From: an uncultured Clostridia bacterium
Lineage (GTDB): Bacteria > Bacillota_A > Clostridia > TANB77 > CAG-508
DNA: 5,137 bases
Assembly (NCBI GenBank): GCA_947369305.1
Contig: CANBLA010000079.1
Coordinates: 1-5,137, forward strand
Reading direction: 5' to 3'
Part shown: positions 1 through 5,137 of the stretch, one piece after another
Layout: the number at the start of each line of letters is the position of its first letter
How positions within the stretch are numbered: position 1 is the stretch's first letter
Notes under the pieces: model-generated
The model's database searches: none
The model's input: the letters and a program-made list of their open reading frames with translations, nothing else
Told to the model about the DNA's origin: nothing
Position numbers and translations under genes: made by a program

Positions 1-214
1 CATGTTCTTCTAGTTGAAAACAAAAACTTTCTGGAAATCTTTCTAAATTTCTTTTTACAGTTTCATTAATTCTCTTGGTTGGGTAATGATATAACATAGC
101 AACGTCACTATCTAGCATAACTTGTTTTCCACGTATGGTGTAAATTAGGTTTTTGATGTTGGTTATTTCATATTTTAATAGATCTGTTTGAATAGGTTTA
201 TTTTCTTCGTCTAT
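1..214 (-). CDS. ORF6N-domain protein, N-terminal part (cut by left window edge)
   Basis: This open frame of 71 codons continues past the left edge. The translation contains the ORF6N signature: NLIYTIRGKQVMLDSDVAML at residues 22-41, then the motif TKRINETVKRN and RFPESFCFQL up to residue 68. ORF6N is an N-terminal DNA-binding-type domain found in phage antirepressor-like proteins and in many chromosomal accessory proteins; the C-terminal half, which would define the subfamily, lies outside the window. The start is unusual. A Shine-Dalgarno matching the 16S tail over about ten bases (GAGGTGATCC, 226-217) is followed at ideal distance by ATA at 214-212, not ATG. GTG at 223-221 is in frame but lies inside that Shine-Dalgarno. 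The first in-frame ATG (118-116) is inside the domain. I set the start at ATA by position. The family call is firm; the start codon and whether the gene is active are uncertain. Confidence 0.85.
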   Translation of the reverse strand, partial: MDEENKPIQTDLLKYEITNIKNLIYTIRGKQVMLDSDVAMLYHYPTKRINETVKRNLERFPESFCFQLEEH

Positions 215-216
215 AG

Positions 217-227
217 GGATCACCTCT
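217..227 (-). promoter_or_regulatory. Very strong Shine-Dalgarno of the ORF6N gene
   Basis: On the minus strand this reads AGAGGTGATCC. From the second base on it matches the complement of the usual Bacillota 16S rRNA 3' end (GAGGTGATCC). The GAGG core ends 8 bases before ATA at 214. This places initiation at 214 even though no canonical start codon is there. Confidence 0.7.
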
Positions 228-245
228 TTATTTATTATTAAAGCA

Positions 246-274
246 ATTATAAAACAATTGTTTGTGAATGTCAA
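246..274 (-). promoter_or_regulatory. Consensus SigA-type promoter of the ORF6N gene
   Basis: On the minus strand, TTGACA (274-269) is followed by a 17-base spacer (268-252) and TATAAT (251-246). Both hexamers match the housekeeping consensus in all positions and the spacer is optimal. Transcription should begin near 239, giving a leader of about 25 bases before the proposed start at 214. A small inverted repeat, CAATT (244-248) and AATTG (256-260), overlaps the -10 and could be an operator, but it is too short to rely on in such AT-rich DNA. Confidence 0.85.
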
Positions 275-301
275 GTGGATTTTTTATCTTTTTTATAATT
301 C

Positions 302-330
302 TTTACTTTTTTTTAAATTCATGCTATAAT
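302..330 (+). promoter_or_regulatory. Extended -10 promoter of the RqcP-like gene
   Basis: A perfect TATAAT (325-330) is preceded by TG and one base (322-324), an extended -10. A weaker -35, TTTACT (302-307), stands 17 bases upstream. It is divergent from the ORF6N promoter, with about 28 bases between the two -35 elements. The expected transcription start is near 337, leaving a leader of about 37 bases that contains the Shine-Dalgarno AAGGAG at 361-366. Confidence 0.8.
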
Positions 331-373
331 TTACTTCAATTAAGTAGATTTGATAGGGAAAAGGAGATAAATC

Positions 374-611
374 ATGAGATTAGATAAATTTTTAAAAATA
401 AGTCGTGTGATAAAACGTAGGACAGTTGCGAATGAGGCTGCAGATAGTGGAAGAATTTCGGTCAATCGGAAAAGTGGTTAAACCAAGTTATGATGTGAAA
501 GTAGGAGATATCCTTGAAATTAAATTTGGGGATAAAGTTTCGAGATTTGAGATTTTGAAAGTACCTGATAAGATTGGAAAAGATTTAGAAGAGCTAATAA
601 AAATTTTGTAA
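374..611 (+). pseudogene. rqcP: RqcP/YabO/Hsp15-like S4-domain RNA-binding protein gene, interrupted by a +1 frameshift
   Basis: Family members bind the 50S subunit; RqcP works with RqcH in C-terminal alanine tailing of stalled nascent chains (ribosome quality control). The ATG at 374 follows AAGGAG (361-366). The first frame gives [20 protein letters not shown], the typical start of the S4 domain, and continues to RISVN. It then reads Arg-Lys-Ser-Gly and stops at 479-481 after 35 residues. Ignoring one base (for example C467) moves to the frame ending at 611 and gives [20 protein letters not shown], the expected second half of the S4 fold. The restored protein would be 78 residues, slightly short of Bacillus RqcP. 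The downstream frame has a TTG at 426, but starting there would lose the S4 N-terminus, so it is not a separate gene. Both halves are well preserved, so the break is recent or a sequencing or assembly error. No yabP or yabQ follows. Confidence 0.85.
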
Positions 612-670
612 AATTCCTTAAACTAGTAAAATCAGATGAGAGCATATTTTTATCATTTTTATAAGAAATC

Positions 671-695
671 AAAAAAGAGCACTTTTAGTGCTCTT
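671..695 (-). terminator. Intrinsic terminator of the glycosyltransferase gene (convergent junction)
   Basis: The stem pairs 675-683 with 687-695 (AAGAGCACT with AGTGCTCTT), nine base pairs with a three-base loop. On the minus strand the hairpin starts four bases after the glycosyltransferase stop codon and runs into six T residues (676-671), two of which also pair, followed by further T-rich sequence. That is a strong Rho-independent terminator. On the plus strand the same hairpin follows the RqcP-like gene by about 63 bases, but its downstream tract (TTAATTTATT) is weaker. It may end transcription in both directions, with the minus strand clearly favoured. Confidence 0.88.
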
Positions 696-698
696 AAT

Positions 699-1988
699 TT
701 ATTGTGCAAATGCTTGACGTCCTTTCTTGAAAGGAAGAATGTTGGTAAGGTCGCTTGCTTTTTTGATTTGTTTTTGTGCTTTTTCTTGCTCAATTTGTCT
801 TGCTTGACGTTCTGCCATGGTTTCACAAATTGCTTTTTGATAGGTAAAATGAGTATCTTGAGCAATTTTTTGCCAATTGTAATCTTTTTTAACTTTTGCA
901 ATGGCATTTTTGACAACATTACTACATAGTTTTGGATCAAATAGAAGAGTCAAAATGGAATCTGCTAGAGAATTTGAATTTCCTGCATAGCTTTTCATAC
1001 CATTAATTCCGTGATCTACAATTTCATTCAAACCACCAATATCAGAAACAACAACTGGTGTTCCAGAAAGCATAGCTTCTAAAGCGACAATTCCAAAAGG
1101 CTCATATGTACTAGGGAAAACAGAAATATCAGCACATTTGTACATTTTTTGCACATTTTTTGAATTCATATAACCTGCAAAATATACTTTATTTCCTAAA
1201 CCTAATGAATAGGCTTGATTTTTAAGTTCATCAATCATACCACCTTTACCACAAATGACGAGTTTGCTATCATGATAATTGGCTAAAATTTTTGGCATGG
1301 CGGCAATTAAATTTTGGATTCCCTTTTCATAAACTAAACGTCCCATAAAAAGAATAATTTTTTCATTATCCATAGCATAATTGCGCCTAAAATCATAATC
1401 TCTTTCTACATCATTGAACAAATTAATATTGACACCATTTGGAACAACATTGATTTTATCATAAGGTAAGCCAAATAATCTTTGTAATTCGTTTTTCATA
1501 TAATTACTGTTTACAATGACTTCTGATGATTCGTAAGTAAGCATCCATTCTGTGTCATTGATGTATTTTTGTGTTTCTCCATTAATACCACTATTACGAC
1601 CAGCTTCTGTTGCGTGAATAGTAGATGTTAAAGGGATGCCATAAGCTGTTTTTAATGTTTTTCCGGCATAAGCAGTTAGCCAATCATGAGCGTGAATAAT
1701 ATCGAATTTCTCTCCTTTGGCAATTAATTCTCCAACTTTTGCAATCATGTTAAAGTTTAGTTGCATAATCCAATCGATAAAATTGTTGGAACTAATCATA
1801 AAGTTATCAACTCTATGAACATTTACTCCTTTGTCATCTTCAAAATATGGTACATCGCCATCACGATAAGTTACAACAGTTACTTCATGACCATCTTGAT
1901 ATAATCGATGAGACAAGTCATGCACAACTCTTGCAATTCCTCCTACAACTCTTGGTGGATATTCCCATGATAGCATTAAAATTTTCAT
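699..1988 (-). CDS. GT4-type glycosyltransferase, probable glycogen/starch synthase-like
   Basis: This is a 429-residue GT-B fold enzyme that probably extends alpha-glucan chains from a nucleotide-glucose donor in the cytoplasm. The N-terminal acceptor domain opens with MKILMLSWEYPPRVVGGIAR, whose Gly-Gly loop (residues 16-17) matches the KxGGL-type element of glycogen synthases. HAHDW follows at 99-103 and VPNGVN at 182-187. The C-terminal donor domain begins with ILFMGRLVYEKG (212-223), giving the conserved Arg217 and Lys222. It also has the E-x7-E motif (EPFGIVALE, Glu296 and Glu304) and SDIGGLNEIV. A Gln/Lys-rich tail of about 45 residues ends the protein. An in-frame ATG at 2015 would add nine residues, but it lacks a Shine-Dalgarno and sits at the predicted transcription start. 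ATG 1988 has GAAAGG at 2006-2001, spaced rather widely (12 bases). Divergence from the GH57 branching enzyme supports a glycogen role. Whether the donor is ADP- or UDP-glucose cannot be seen. Confidence 0.87.
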   Translation of the reverse strand: MKILMLSWEYPPRVVGGIARVVHDLSHRLYQDGHEVTVVTYRDGDVPYFEDDKGVNVHRVDNFMISSNNFIDWIMQLNFNMIAKVGELIAKGEKFDIIHAHDWLTAYAGKTLKTAYGIPLTSTIHATEAGRNSGINGETQKYINDTEWMLTYESSEVIVNSNYMKNELQRLFGLPYDKINVVPNGVNINLFNDVERDYDFRRNYAMDNEKIILFMGRLVYEKGIQNLIAAMPKILANYHDSKLVICGKGGMIDELKNQAYSLGLGNKVYFAGYMNSKNVQKMYKCADISVFPSTYEPFGIVALEAMLSGTPVVVSDIGGLNEIVDHGINGMKSYAGNSNSLADSILTLLFDPKLCSNVVKNAIAKVKKDYNWQKIAQDTHFTYQKAICETMAERQARQIEQEKAQKQIKKASDLTNILPFKKGRQAFAQ

Positions 1989-2022
1989 ATTTTTTACATT
2001 CCTTTCAAAATTCATTCGTGAA

Positions 2023-2052
2023 TTTATATAAATTACTTTCGTATTTTGTCAA
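2023..2052 (-). promoter_or_regulatory. Proximal promoter of the glycosyltransferase gene
   Basis: On the minus strand, a perfect TTGACA (2052-2047) is followed by an 18-base spacer and TATAAA (2028-2023, five of six). Transcription should start near 2016. That gives a leader of about 28 bases before ATG 1988 and would leave ATG 2015 essentially leaderless. Confidence 0.7.
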
Positions 2053-2069
2053 GTTTTTTCTCTACTATT

Positions 2070-2098
2070 ATTGTATAAAAAAAACTTGAGAATGTAAA
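2070..2098 (-). promoter_or_regulatory. Candidate distal promoter of the glycosyltransferase gene
   Basis: On the minus strand, TTTACA (2098-2093) is followed by a 17-base spacer and TACAAT (2075-2070), five of six in each hexamer. It lies 46 bases upstream of the proximal promoter. The flanks are extremely AT-rich, so chance matches are likely and confidence is moderate. Confidence 0.4.
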
Positions 2099-2110
2099 CA
2101 TTTTTTTACA
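2093..2110. repeat. Inverted repeat TGTAAA-N6-TTTACA in the divergent regulatory region
   Basis: TGTAAA at 2093-2098 and TTTACA at 2105-2110 form a perfect 6-base inverted repeat with a 6-base spacer. It lies between the divergent glycosyltransferase and DUF4912 genes. Each arm can also be read as a -35 element pointing away from the other. It could be an operator for a dimeric regulator, or simply the -35 elements of back-to-back promoters. It does not fit the 14-base CcpA cre consensus. Confidence 0.4.
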
Positions 2111-2134
2111 AAAAAATATAAAAAAATTTATATT
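2105..2134 (+). promoter_or_regulatory. Candidate distal promoter of the DUF4912-GH57 operon
   Basis: TTTACA (2105-2110) is followed by an 18-base spacer and TATATT (2129-2134), five of six matches in each. It overlaps an AT palindrome, TATAAA (2117-2122) with TTTATA (2127-2132). It is less convincing than the promoter at 2168-2196 because the segment is almost pure A and T. Confidence 0.3.
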
Positions 2135-2167
2135 TGTAAATAATTCGATATTTTTTTCAAATTTATA

Positions 2168-2196
2168 TTGATTTTTTAAAGCTTTTTAGATACAAT
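2168..2196 (+). promoter_or_regulatory. Proximal promoter of the DUF4912-GH57 operon
   Basis: TTGATT (2168-2173) is followed by an optimal 17-base spacer and TACAAT (2191-2196, five of six). Transcription would begin near 2203, giving a leader of about 30 bases that contains AAGGAGG at 2221-2227. A second TATAAT at 2200-2205 lacks a good -35 at proper spacing, so I prefer TACAAT as the -10. Confidence 0.6.
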
Positions 2197-2233
2197 ATGT
2201 ATAATTGTCTAGGAAGTACAAAGGAGGAAAATA

Positions 2234-3145
2234 ATGTCTAAAGATACCAAAGAAATAAAACCAGAAGAAAATAAGGCAAAAAGACAGGAAAAAAAGAGTA
2301 TTTTGAAACCAAAAGAAAAAATGCTTGAAAAACAAAAAAAGAGTACCAAAATTCACACAATTGAAAATAAAAGTGTACAAAATAAAGTGATTGAAAATAT
2401 CAAAAATTTTATTTCAAAAATTATAGAAGTGCAAGAGAAGGTAAGGCAAGATGAAAAAGAAGAAAAACAGTTTAAAAAAGCAGAGGAAAGTGAAAATCGA
2501 GAAAAGGAAAAGGCTCCCCAATATCTTTTAGAATATTATGATTTGCCATTTCGTTATAATGAAACGGTAATTAAAATTTTAGCACAAACACCGAAAAGGT
2601 TGTTTGTATATTGGGATATTGCTGATAAAGATAGACAAACCTATTTAAATGCCTTTGGAGAAAACTTTTTTTATGATACATATCCTGTTTTGCTAGTTCA
2701 TAATGAAGATAAAAATTATACGTCAGAGATTCCTATTAATGATTTTGCAAATAGTTGGTATTTAGACATTTCAGACCCACGAGATAAGTATACAATTCAA
2801 TTAGGTAGAAAATTCAAATCTCATATACAACCCAAAGTAAAAGAAGAGATTGAGGATACCAATCTTGTTTTAAATAATGATTATTTATTTATTGTTATGT
2901 CAAATAAATTAGAAGTCCCAAATGACCATGTTTTATTCGAAGAATTCAAACCCTATGTAACTTATCGAAATGTTAAAACACATACAGAAGAAGTGAAAAA
3001 TATAGAAACTTCAATTTACAAAAAAGAACTAAAAGCACTATACCAAAAGTTGTATGACAATGAGATTCCTTTGGATGAAGATGGAAAATTTGATTTGCAA
3101 AATCCATCTTCTAGATTGGGAACAAGTAGCAGTATTGCAAAATAA
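2234..3145 (+). CDS. DUF4912 domain-containing protein with Lys/Glu-rich N-terminal tail
   Basis: This 303-residue protein is predicted to be cytoplasmic: there is no signal peptide or membrane segment. Residues 1 to about 94 are highly charged and low in complexity (Lys, Glu, Gln). They include a likely helical stretch at about 48-92 (KVIENIKNFISKIIEVQEKV then Lys/Glu runs) that could form a coiled coil. Residues about 95-245 match the DUF4912 pattern: a Tyr-Leu-Pro-type entry (YYDLPFRYNET, 101-111), then RLFVYWDIADKDR (122-134), the NSWYLDISDPRDKYTIQLGR segment (173-192), and MSNKLEVPND (222-231). The C-terminal region of about 60 residues is polar. DUF4912 has no established function that I can cite. 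The start is supported by AAGGAGG ending six bases before the ATG. The GH57 gene begins 9 bases after the stop and its Shine-Dalgarno overlaps this stop codon, so the two are co-expressed. That points to a role in alpha-glucan synthesis, perhaps substrate binding or scaffolding; this role is inference. Confidence 0.82.
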   Translation: MSKDTKEIKPEENKAKRQEKKSILKPKEKMLEKQKKSTKIHTIENKSVQNKVIENIKNFISKIIEVQEKVRQDEKEEKQFKKAEESENREKEKAPQYLLEYYDLPFRYNETVIKILAQTPKRLFVYWDIADKDRQTYLNAFGENFFYDTYPVLLVHNEDKNYTSEIPINDFANSWYLDISDPRDKYTIQLGRKFKSHIQPKVKEEIEDTNLVLNNDYLFIVMSNKLEVPNDHVLFEEFKPYVTYRNVKTHTEEVKNIETSIYKKELKALYQKLYDNEIPLDEDGKFDLQNPSSRLGTSSSIAK

Positions 3146-3149
3146 GGAG
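3144..3149 (+). promoter_or_regulatory. Ribosome binding site of the GH57 gene overlapping the upstream stop codon
   Basis: AAGGAG at 3144-3149 shares two bases with the TAA stop (3143-3145) of the DUF4912 gene and lies five bases before the ATG at 3155. This arrangement is typical of translational coupling and supports equal expression of the two proteins. Confidence 0.75.
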
Positions 3150-3154
3150 ATTTT

Positions 3155-4744
3155 ATGAAGAATGTAAAAGGGTATGTTAGTTTTGTGCTTCATGCACATC
3201 TTCCTTACATACATCATCCAGAAAGTGAAGATTATTTAGAGGAAGAATGGCTATTTGAAGCAATTTCAGAGACTTATTTACCATTATTATTAAATTTCAA
3301 AAAGTTAGAAGACGAAAGTGTAAAATTTAGATTAACCATGACTATGACACCACCATTATTAAATATGTTAGATAACAAACTATTGCAAAATAGATATATC
3401 CAATATTTAAAAAAACACATTGAATTATGTGAAAAAGAAGTTGTCAGGACAAAGTTTGATGAACGATTGAATCGTCTATCTCATTATTATTTAGACCGTT
3501 ATACAAATGATTTACACGTTTTTAGAGATGTTTATGAATGCAATATCATTCAAGGATTTAAGCATTTTCAAGATGCAGGTTTTTTAGAAATTATTACTTG
3601 TGGTGCTACACATGGCTATTTTCCAATTTTATACATCAACGAAAAAACGGTTCGTGCGCAAATTGGAGTTGGTGTGCAAACGTATGAGAAGTTTTTCGGG
3701 AGAAAACCACGTGGAATTTGGCTACCAGAGTGTGGTTATGTGCCAGAAGCAGACAAATATTTAAGAGAATTTGGCATTGAATTTATCATTACTGAAACAC
3801 ATGGCATTTTGTATGCGAATCCAACTCCAATTTATGGAACATATGCACCGATTGTTTCGCCAAATAATGTGGTTGCTTTTGCACGTGATTTAGAATCATC
3901 AAGACAGGTTTGGAGCTCAATTTCAGGTTATCCTGGTGATTTCAATTATCGAGAATTTTACCGAGATATTGGATATGAAGCAGATTATGATTATATTAAG
4001 CCGTATATTGCAAGTAACGGTGTACGTGTGAATACAGGGATTAAATATCATAGAATTACAGGAAAAACCGATCAAAAAGATTATTATGATGTACAGTGGG
4101 CAATGGATTCTGCAGAAAAGCAAGCAGGACATTTTATGGATTGCAGAACGAAACAAATTGAGAATTTGGCAAGTTATATGCAAGTACCTCCGATTATTAC
4201 ATGCCCTTATGATGCAGAACTTTACGGACATTGGTGGTATGAAGGACCCTATTGGTTGTATATTTTATTTAAAAAAATTTATTATGATGAATGTAATTTT
4301 GAATTAATCACACCAAGTGATTACATTGACAGACATCCCAATATTCAAGTTTCAACACCATGTCGTTCGAGCTGGGGAGCAAATGGATATAGCGAGGTTT
4401 GGTTAAACCAGACCAATGATTATGCGCATCGTCATTTGCATAAAGCAGGGGATCGAATGTGTGAATTGGCAAGTTTATATCCAAATGAAGGAGATACACT
4501 TCGCAGACAAGCTTTAAATCAATGTGCTAGAGAATTACTTTTAGCCCAAAGTAGTGATTGGTTATTTATTATTACCAATGGAACGATGGTTGAATATGCG
4601 CATAAGGCAATAAAAGAGCATATTGGTCGTTTTACAAAATTATATTATCAAATCAAAAATGATAAAATAGATGCTAAATATTTATTAGATGTTTTTGAAA
4701 AAGATGATATTTTTCCAGAAATTGATTATATGATTTATTGTTAA
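3155..4744 (+). CDS. Glycoside hydrolase family 57 protein, DUF1957 type: putative 1,4-alpha-glucan branching enzyme
   Basis: This 529-residue cytoplasmic enzyme is of the size expected for GH57 branching enzymes, which cut alpha-1,4 chains and rejoin them as alpha-1,6 branches by a double-displacement mechanism. The GH57 conserved regions are visible in order. FVLHAHLPYIHHP is at residues 10-22. GIWLPECGYVPEADKYL (187-203) holds the likely nucleophile Glu192. CPYDAELYGHWWYEGPYWL (350-368) holds the likely acid/base Asp353. SSWGANGYSEVWLNQTNDYA (405-424) follows, with Trp407 and Trp416 as probable sugar-stacking residues. The helical C-terminal domain has QSSDWLFIITNGTMVEYAHK (465-484) and ends at the usual type of position. 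A tyrosine on a mobile loop is important for branching in characterised members; tyrosines at 220, 227 and 230 are near that region, but I cannot align them reliably. Related 4-alpha-glucanotransferases or amylases are alternatives. The gene is probably co-transcribed with the DUF4912 gene. Confidence 0.9.
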   Translation: MKNVKGYVSFVLHAHLPYIHHPESEDYLEEEWLFEAISETYLPLLLNFKKLEDESVKFRLTMTMTPPLLNMLDNKLLQNRYIQYLKKHIELCEKEVVRTKFDERLNRLSHYYLDRYTNDLHVFRDVYECNIIQGFKHFQDAGFLEIITCGATHGYFPILYINEKTVRAQIGVGVQTYEKFFGRKPRGIWLPECGYVPEADKYLREFGIEFIITETHGILYANPTPIYGTYAPIVSPNNVVAFARDLESSRQVWSSISGYPGDFNYREFYRDIGYEADYDYIKPYIASNGVRVNTGIKYHRITGKTDQKDYYDVQWAMDSAEKQAGHFMDCRTKQIENLASYMQVPPIITCPYDAELYGHWWYEGPYWLYILFKKIYYDECNFELITPSDYIDRHPNIQVSTPCRSSWGANGYSEVWLNQTNDYAHRHLHKAGDRMCELASLYPNEGDTLRRQALNQCARELLLAQSSDWLFIITNGTMVEYAHKAIKEHIGRFTKLYYQIKNDKIDAKYLLDVFEKDDIFPEIDYMIYC

Positions 4745-4799
4745 AAATAGTAAGGATCTGGATTTACCTCACGTTTAAAATTCAAAAAAGGAGAAAATT

Positions 4800-5135
4800 A
4801 TGGAAGTATATGATAATGCAAATAATTTAGCCAAAGCCATCAAAAATTCAAGAGAATATATGGAATATAAGCAAATTAAGCAAGAATTATTTGTGGATTT
4901 AAGTTTAAAAGAACAAGTTGAAGAATTCGAAAAAATTCGATATGAAGAACAACTTTTAGCTATGCAGGGCGAAAAACAAAGTGAAGAAAAAATGACCAAA
5001 TTGCAGGAATTATATAAAATTCTAGTACAAAATCCCAAGGTAAAAGATTACTTTGATAAAGAAGTTCGTTTTAATGTAATGATTGCAGATGTAAATAAAA
5101 TCATTGGGGAAGCGATTAAGGATGTGTTAAATTAA
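4800..5135 (+). CDS. YlbF family protein (YlbF/YmcA-like)
   Basis: This is a 111-residue, all-helical, charged protein. The sequence fits the Com_YlbF family: VYDNANNLAKAIKNSREYME at residues 3-22, a coiled-coil-like middle (SLKEQVEEFEKIRYEEQLLA, 35-54), then KLQELYKILVQNPKVKDYF and a closing segment with DVNKIIGEAIKDVL. In Bacillus, YlbF and YmcA act with YaaT as a complex that affects RNase Y-dependent mRNA processing, competence, sporulation and biofilm formation. Whether this paralogue does the same is unknown, because several subfamilies exist. AAAGGAG (4787-4793) precedes the ATG. The 55-base gap after the GH57 gene shows neither a good promoter nor a terminator, so read-through from the glucan operon is likely. 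The gene ends two bases before the window edge, so any downstream partner is not visible. Confidence 0.85.
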   Translation: MEVYDNANNLAKAIKNSREYMEYKQIKQELFVDLSLKEQVEEFEKIRYEEQLLAMQGEKQSEEKMTKLQELYKILVQNPKVKDYFDKEVRFNVMIADVNKIIGEAIKDVLN

Positions 5136-5137
5136 AC

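Noticed and set aside
332..346. Small inverted repeat TACTT-N5-AAGTA just after the RqcP-like promoter
   Set aside because: Five base pairs in AT-rich DNA are expected by chance, and the repeat spans the predicted transcription start, so it cannot form a full leader hairpin.
426..611. Separate 61-residue gene starting at TTG 426
   Set aside because: Its first 14 codons are an out-of-frame reading of the conserved S4 N-terminus, which continues from ATG 374 with a proper Shine-Dalgarno. It is the second half of the frameshifted RqcP-like gene.
636..940. Open frames on both strands over the end of the glycosyltransferase gene
   Set aside because: They are shadow frames of the minus-strand gene and its terminator, with low-complexity Lys, Leu and Phe-rich translations and no ribosome binding site.
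1989..2015. Nine-residue longer start for the glycosyltransferase at ATG 2015
   Set aside because: There is no Shine-Dalgarno before it, the predicted transcription start is about one base away, and the family's N-terminal beta strand begins at the ATG at 1988.
2114..2135. AT palindrome AAATATAAA-N4-TTTATATTT as a terminator or origin element
   Set aside because: It has no G-C pairs, so it would be too unstable for a terminator, and no DnaA boxes or iterons accompany it. It is better explained as AT-rich promoter sequence.
2186..2380. Phe-rich minus-strand frame opposite the DUF4912 N-terminus
   Set aside because: It is the antisense reading of a Lys/Glu-rich coding stretch, which naturally yields Phe and Leu; it does not look like a real membrane protein.
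3923..4499. Open frames antisense to or overlapping the GH57 gene
   Set aside because: They lie wholly within a confidently identified 529-residue enzyme, and none has a recognisable domain or Shine-Dalgarno.
4775..5038. Antisense Ser/Cys-rich frame over the YlbF-family gene
   Set aside because: It is a shadow of a well-supported coding frame and has no initiation signals.
1..5137. CRISPR arrays, tRNA or rRNA genes, insertion sequences
   Set aside because: I saw no regularly spaced direct repeats, cloverleaf-like segments, rRNA motifs, transposase coding or terminal inverted repeats.

Overview
The window comes from an AT-rich, low-GC Gram-positive bacterium, most likely a Clostridia-like member of the Bacillota. 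The basis is A/T-dominated codon use, strong AAGGAGG-type ribosome binding sites, near-consensus SigA-type promoters, and the gene families present (RqcP/YabO, YlbF, and DUF4912 next to a GH57 DUF1957-type enzyme). All five genes whose ends are visible stop with TAA, and Trp is encoded by TGG. I cannot name the species.

Layout. (1) Bases 1-214, minus strand: the N-terminal part of an ORF6N-domain protein (phage-antirepressor type) that runs off the left edge. It has a textbook TTGACA-17-TATAAT promoter and a very strong Shine-Dalgarno, but ATA sits where the ATG should be. (2) Bases 374-611, plus strand: an S4-domain RqcP/YabO/Hsp15-family gene, fired from a divergent extended -10 promoter and broken by one extra base near 467. 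(3) Bases 671-695: a strong hairpin terminator between convergent genes. (4) Bases 699-1988, minus strand: a GT4-type glycogen/starch synthase-like glycosyltransferase. (5) Bases 1989-2233: a very AT-rich divergent regulatory region with several candidate promoters and an inverted repeat. (6) Bases 2234-3145 and 3155-4744, plus strand: a DUF4912 protein and a GH57 (DUF1957-type) putative 1,4-alpha-glucan branching enzyme, 9 bp apart and probably translationally coupled. (7) Bases 4800-5135, plus strand: a YlbF-family small helical protein.

How the genes work together. The glycosyltransferase, DUF4912 protein and GH57 enzyme look like an alpha-glucan (glycogen-like) synthesis module: a GT-B synthase to elongate chains, a GH57 enzyme to branch them, and a DUF4912 protein of unknown role with a long Lys/Glu-rich N-terminal tail. 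The two arms are transcribed divergently from one shared intergenic region, which suggests common regulation. No ADP-glucose pyrophosphorylase, phosphorylase or GH13 branching enzyme lies in the window. The YlbF-family gene follows the GH57 gene with no obvious promoter of its own. The RqcP-like gene belongs to ribosome quality control and is unrelated in function. The ORF6N gene is the only sign of phage-derived or accessory DNA.
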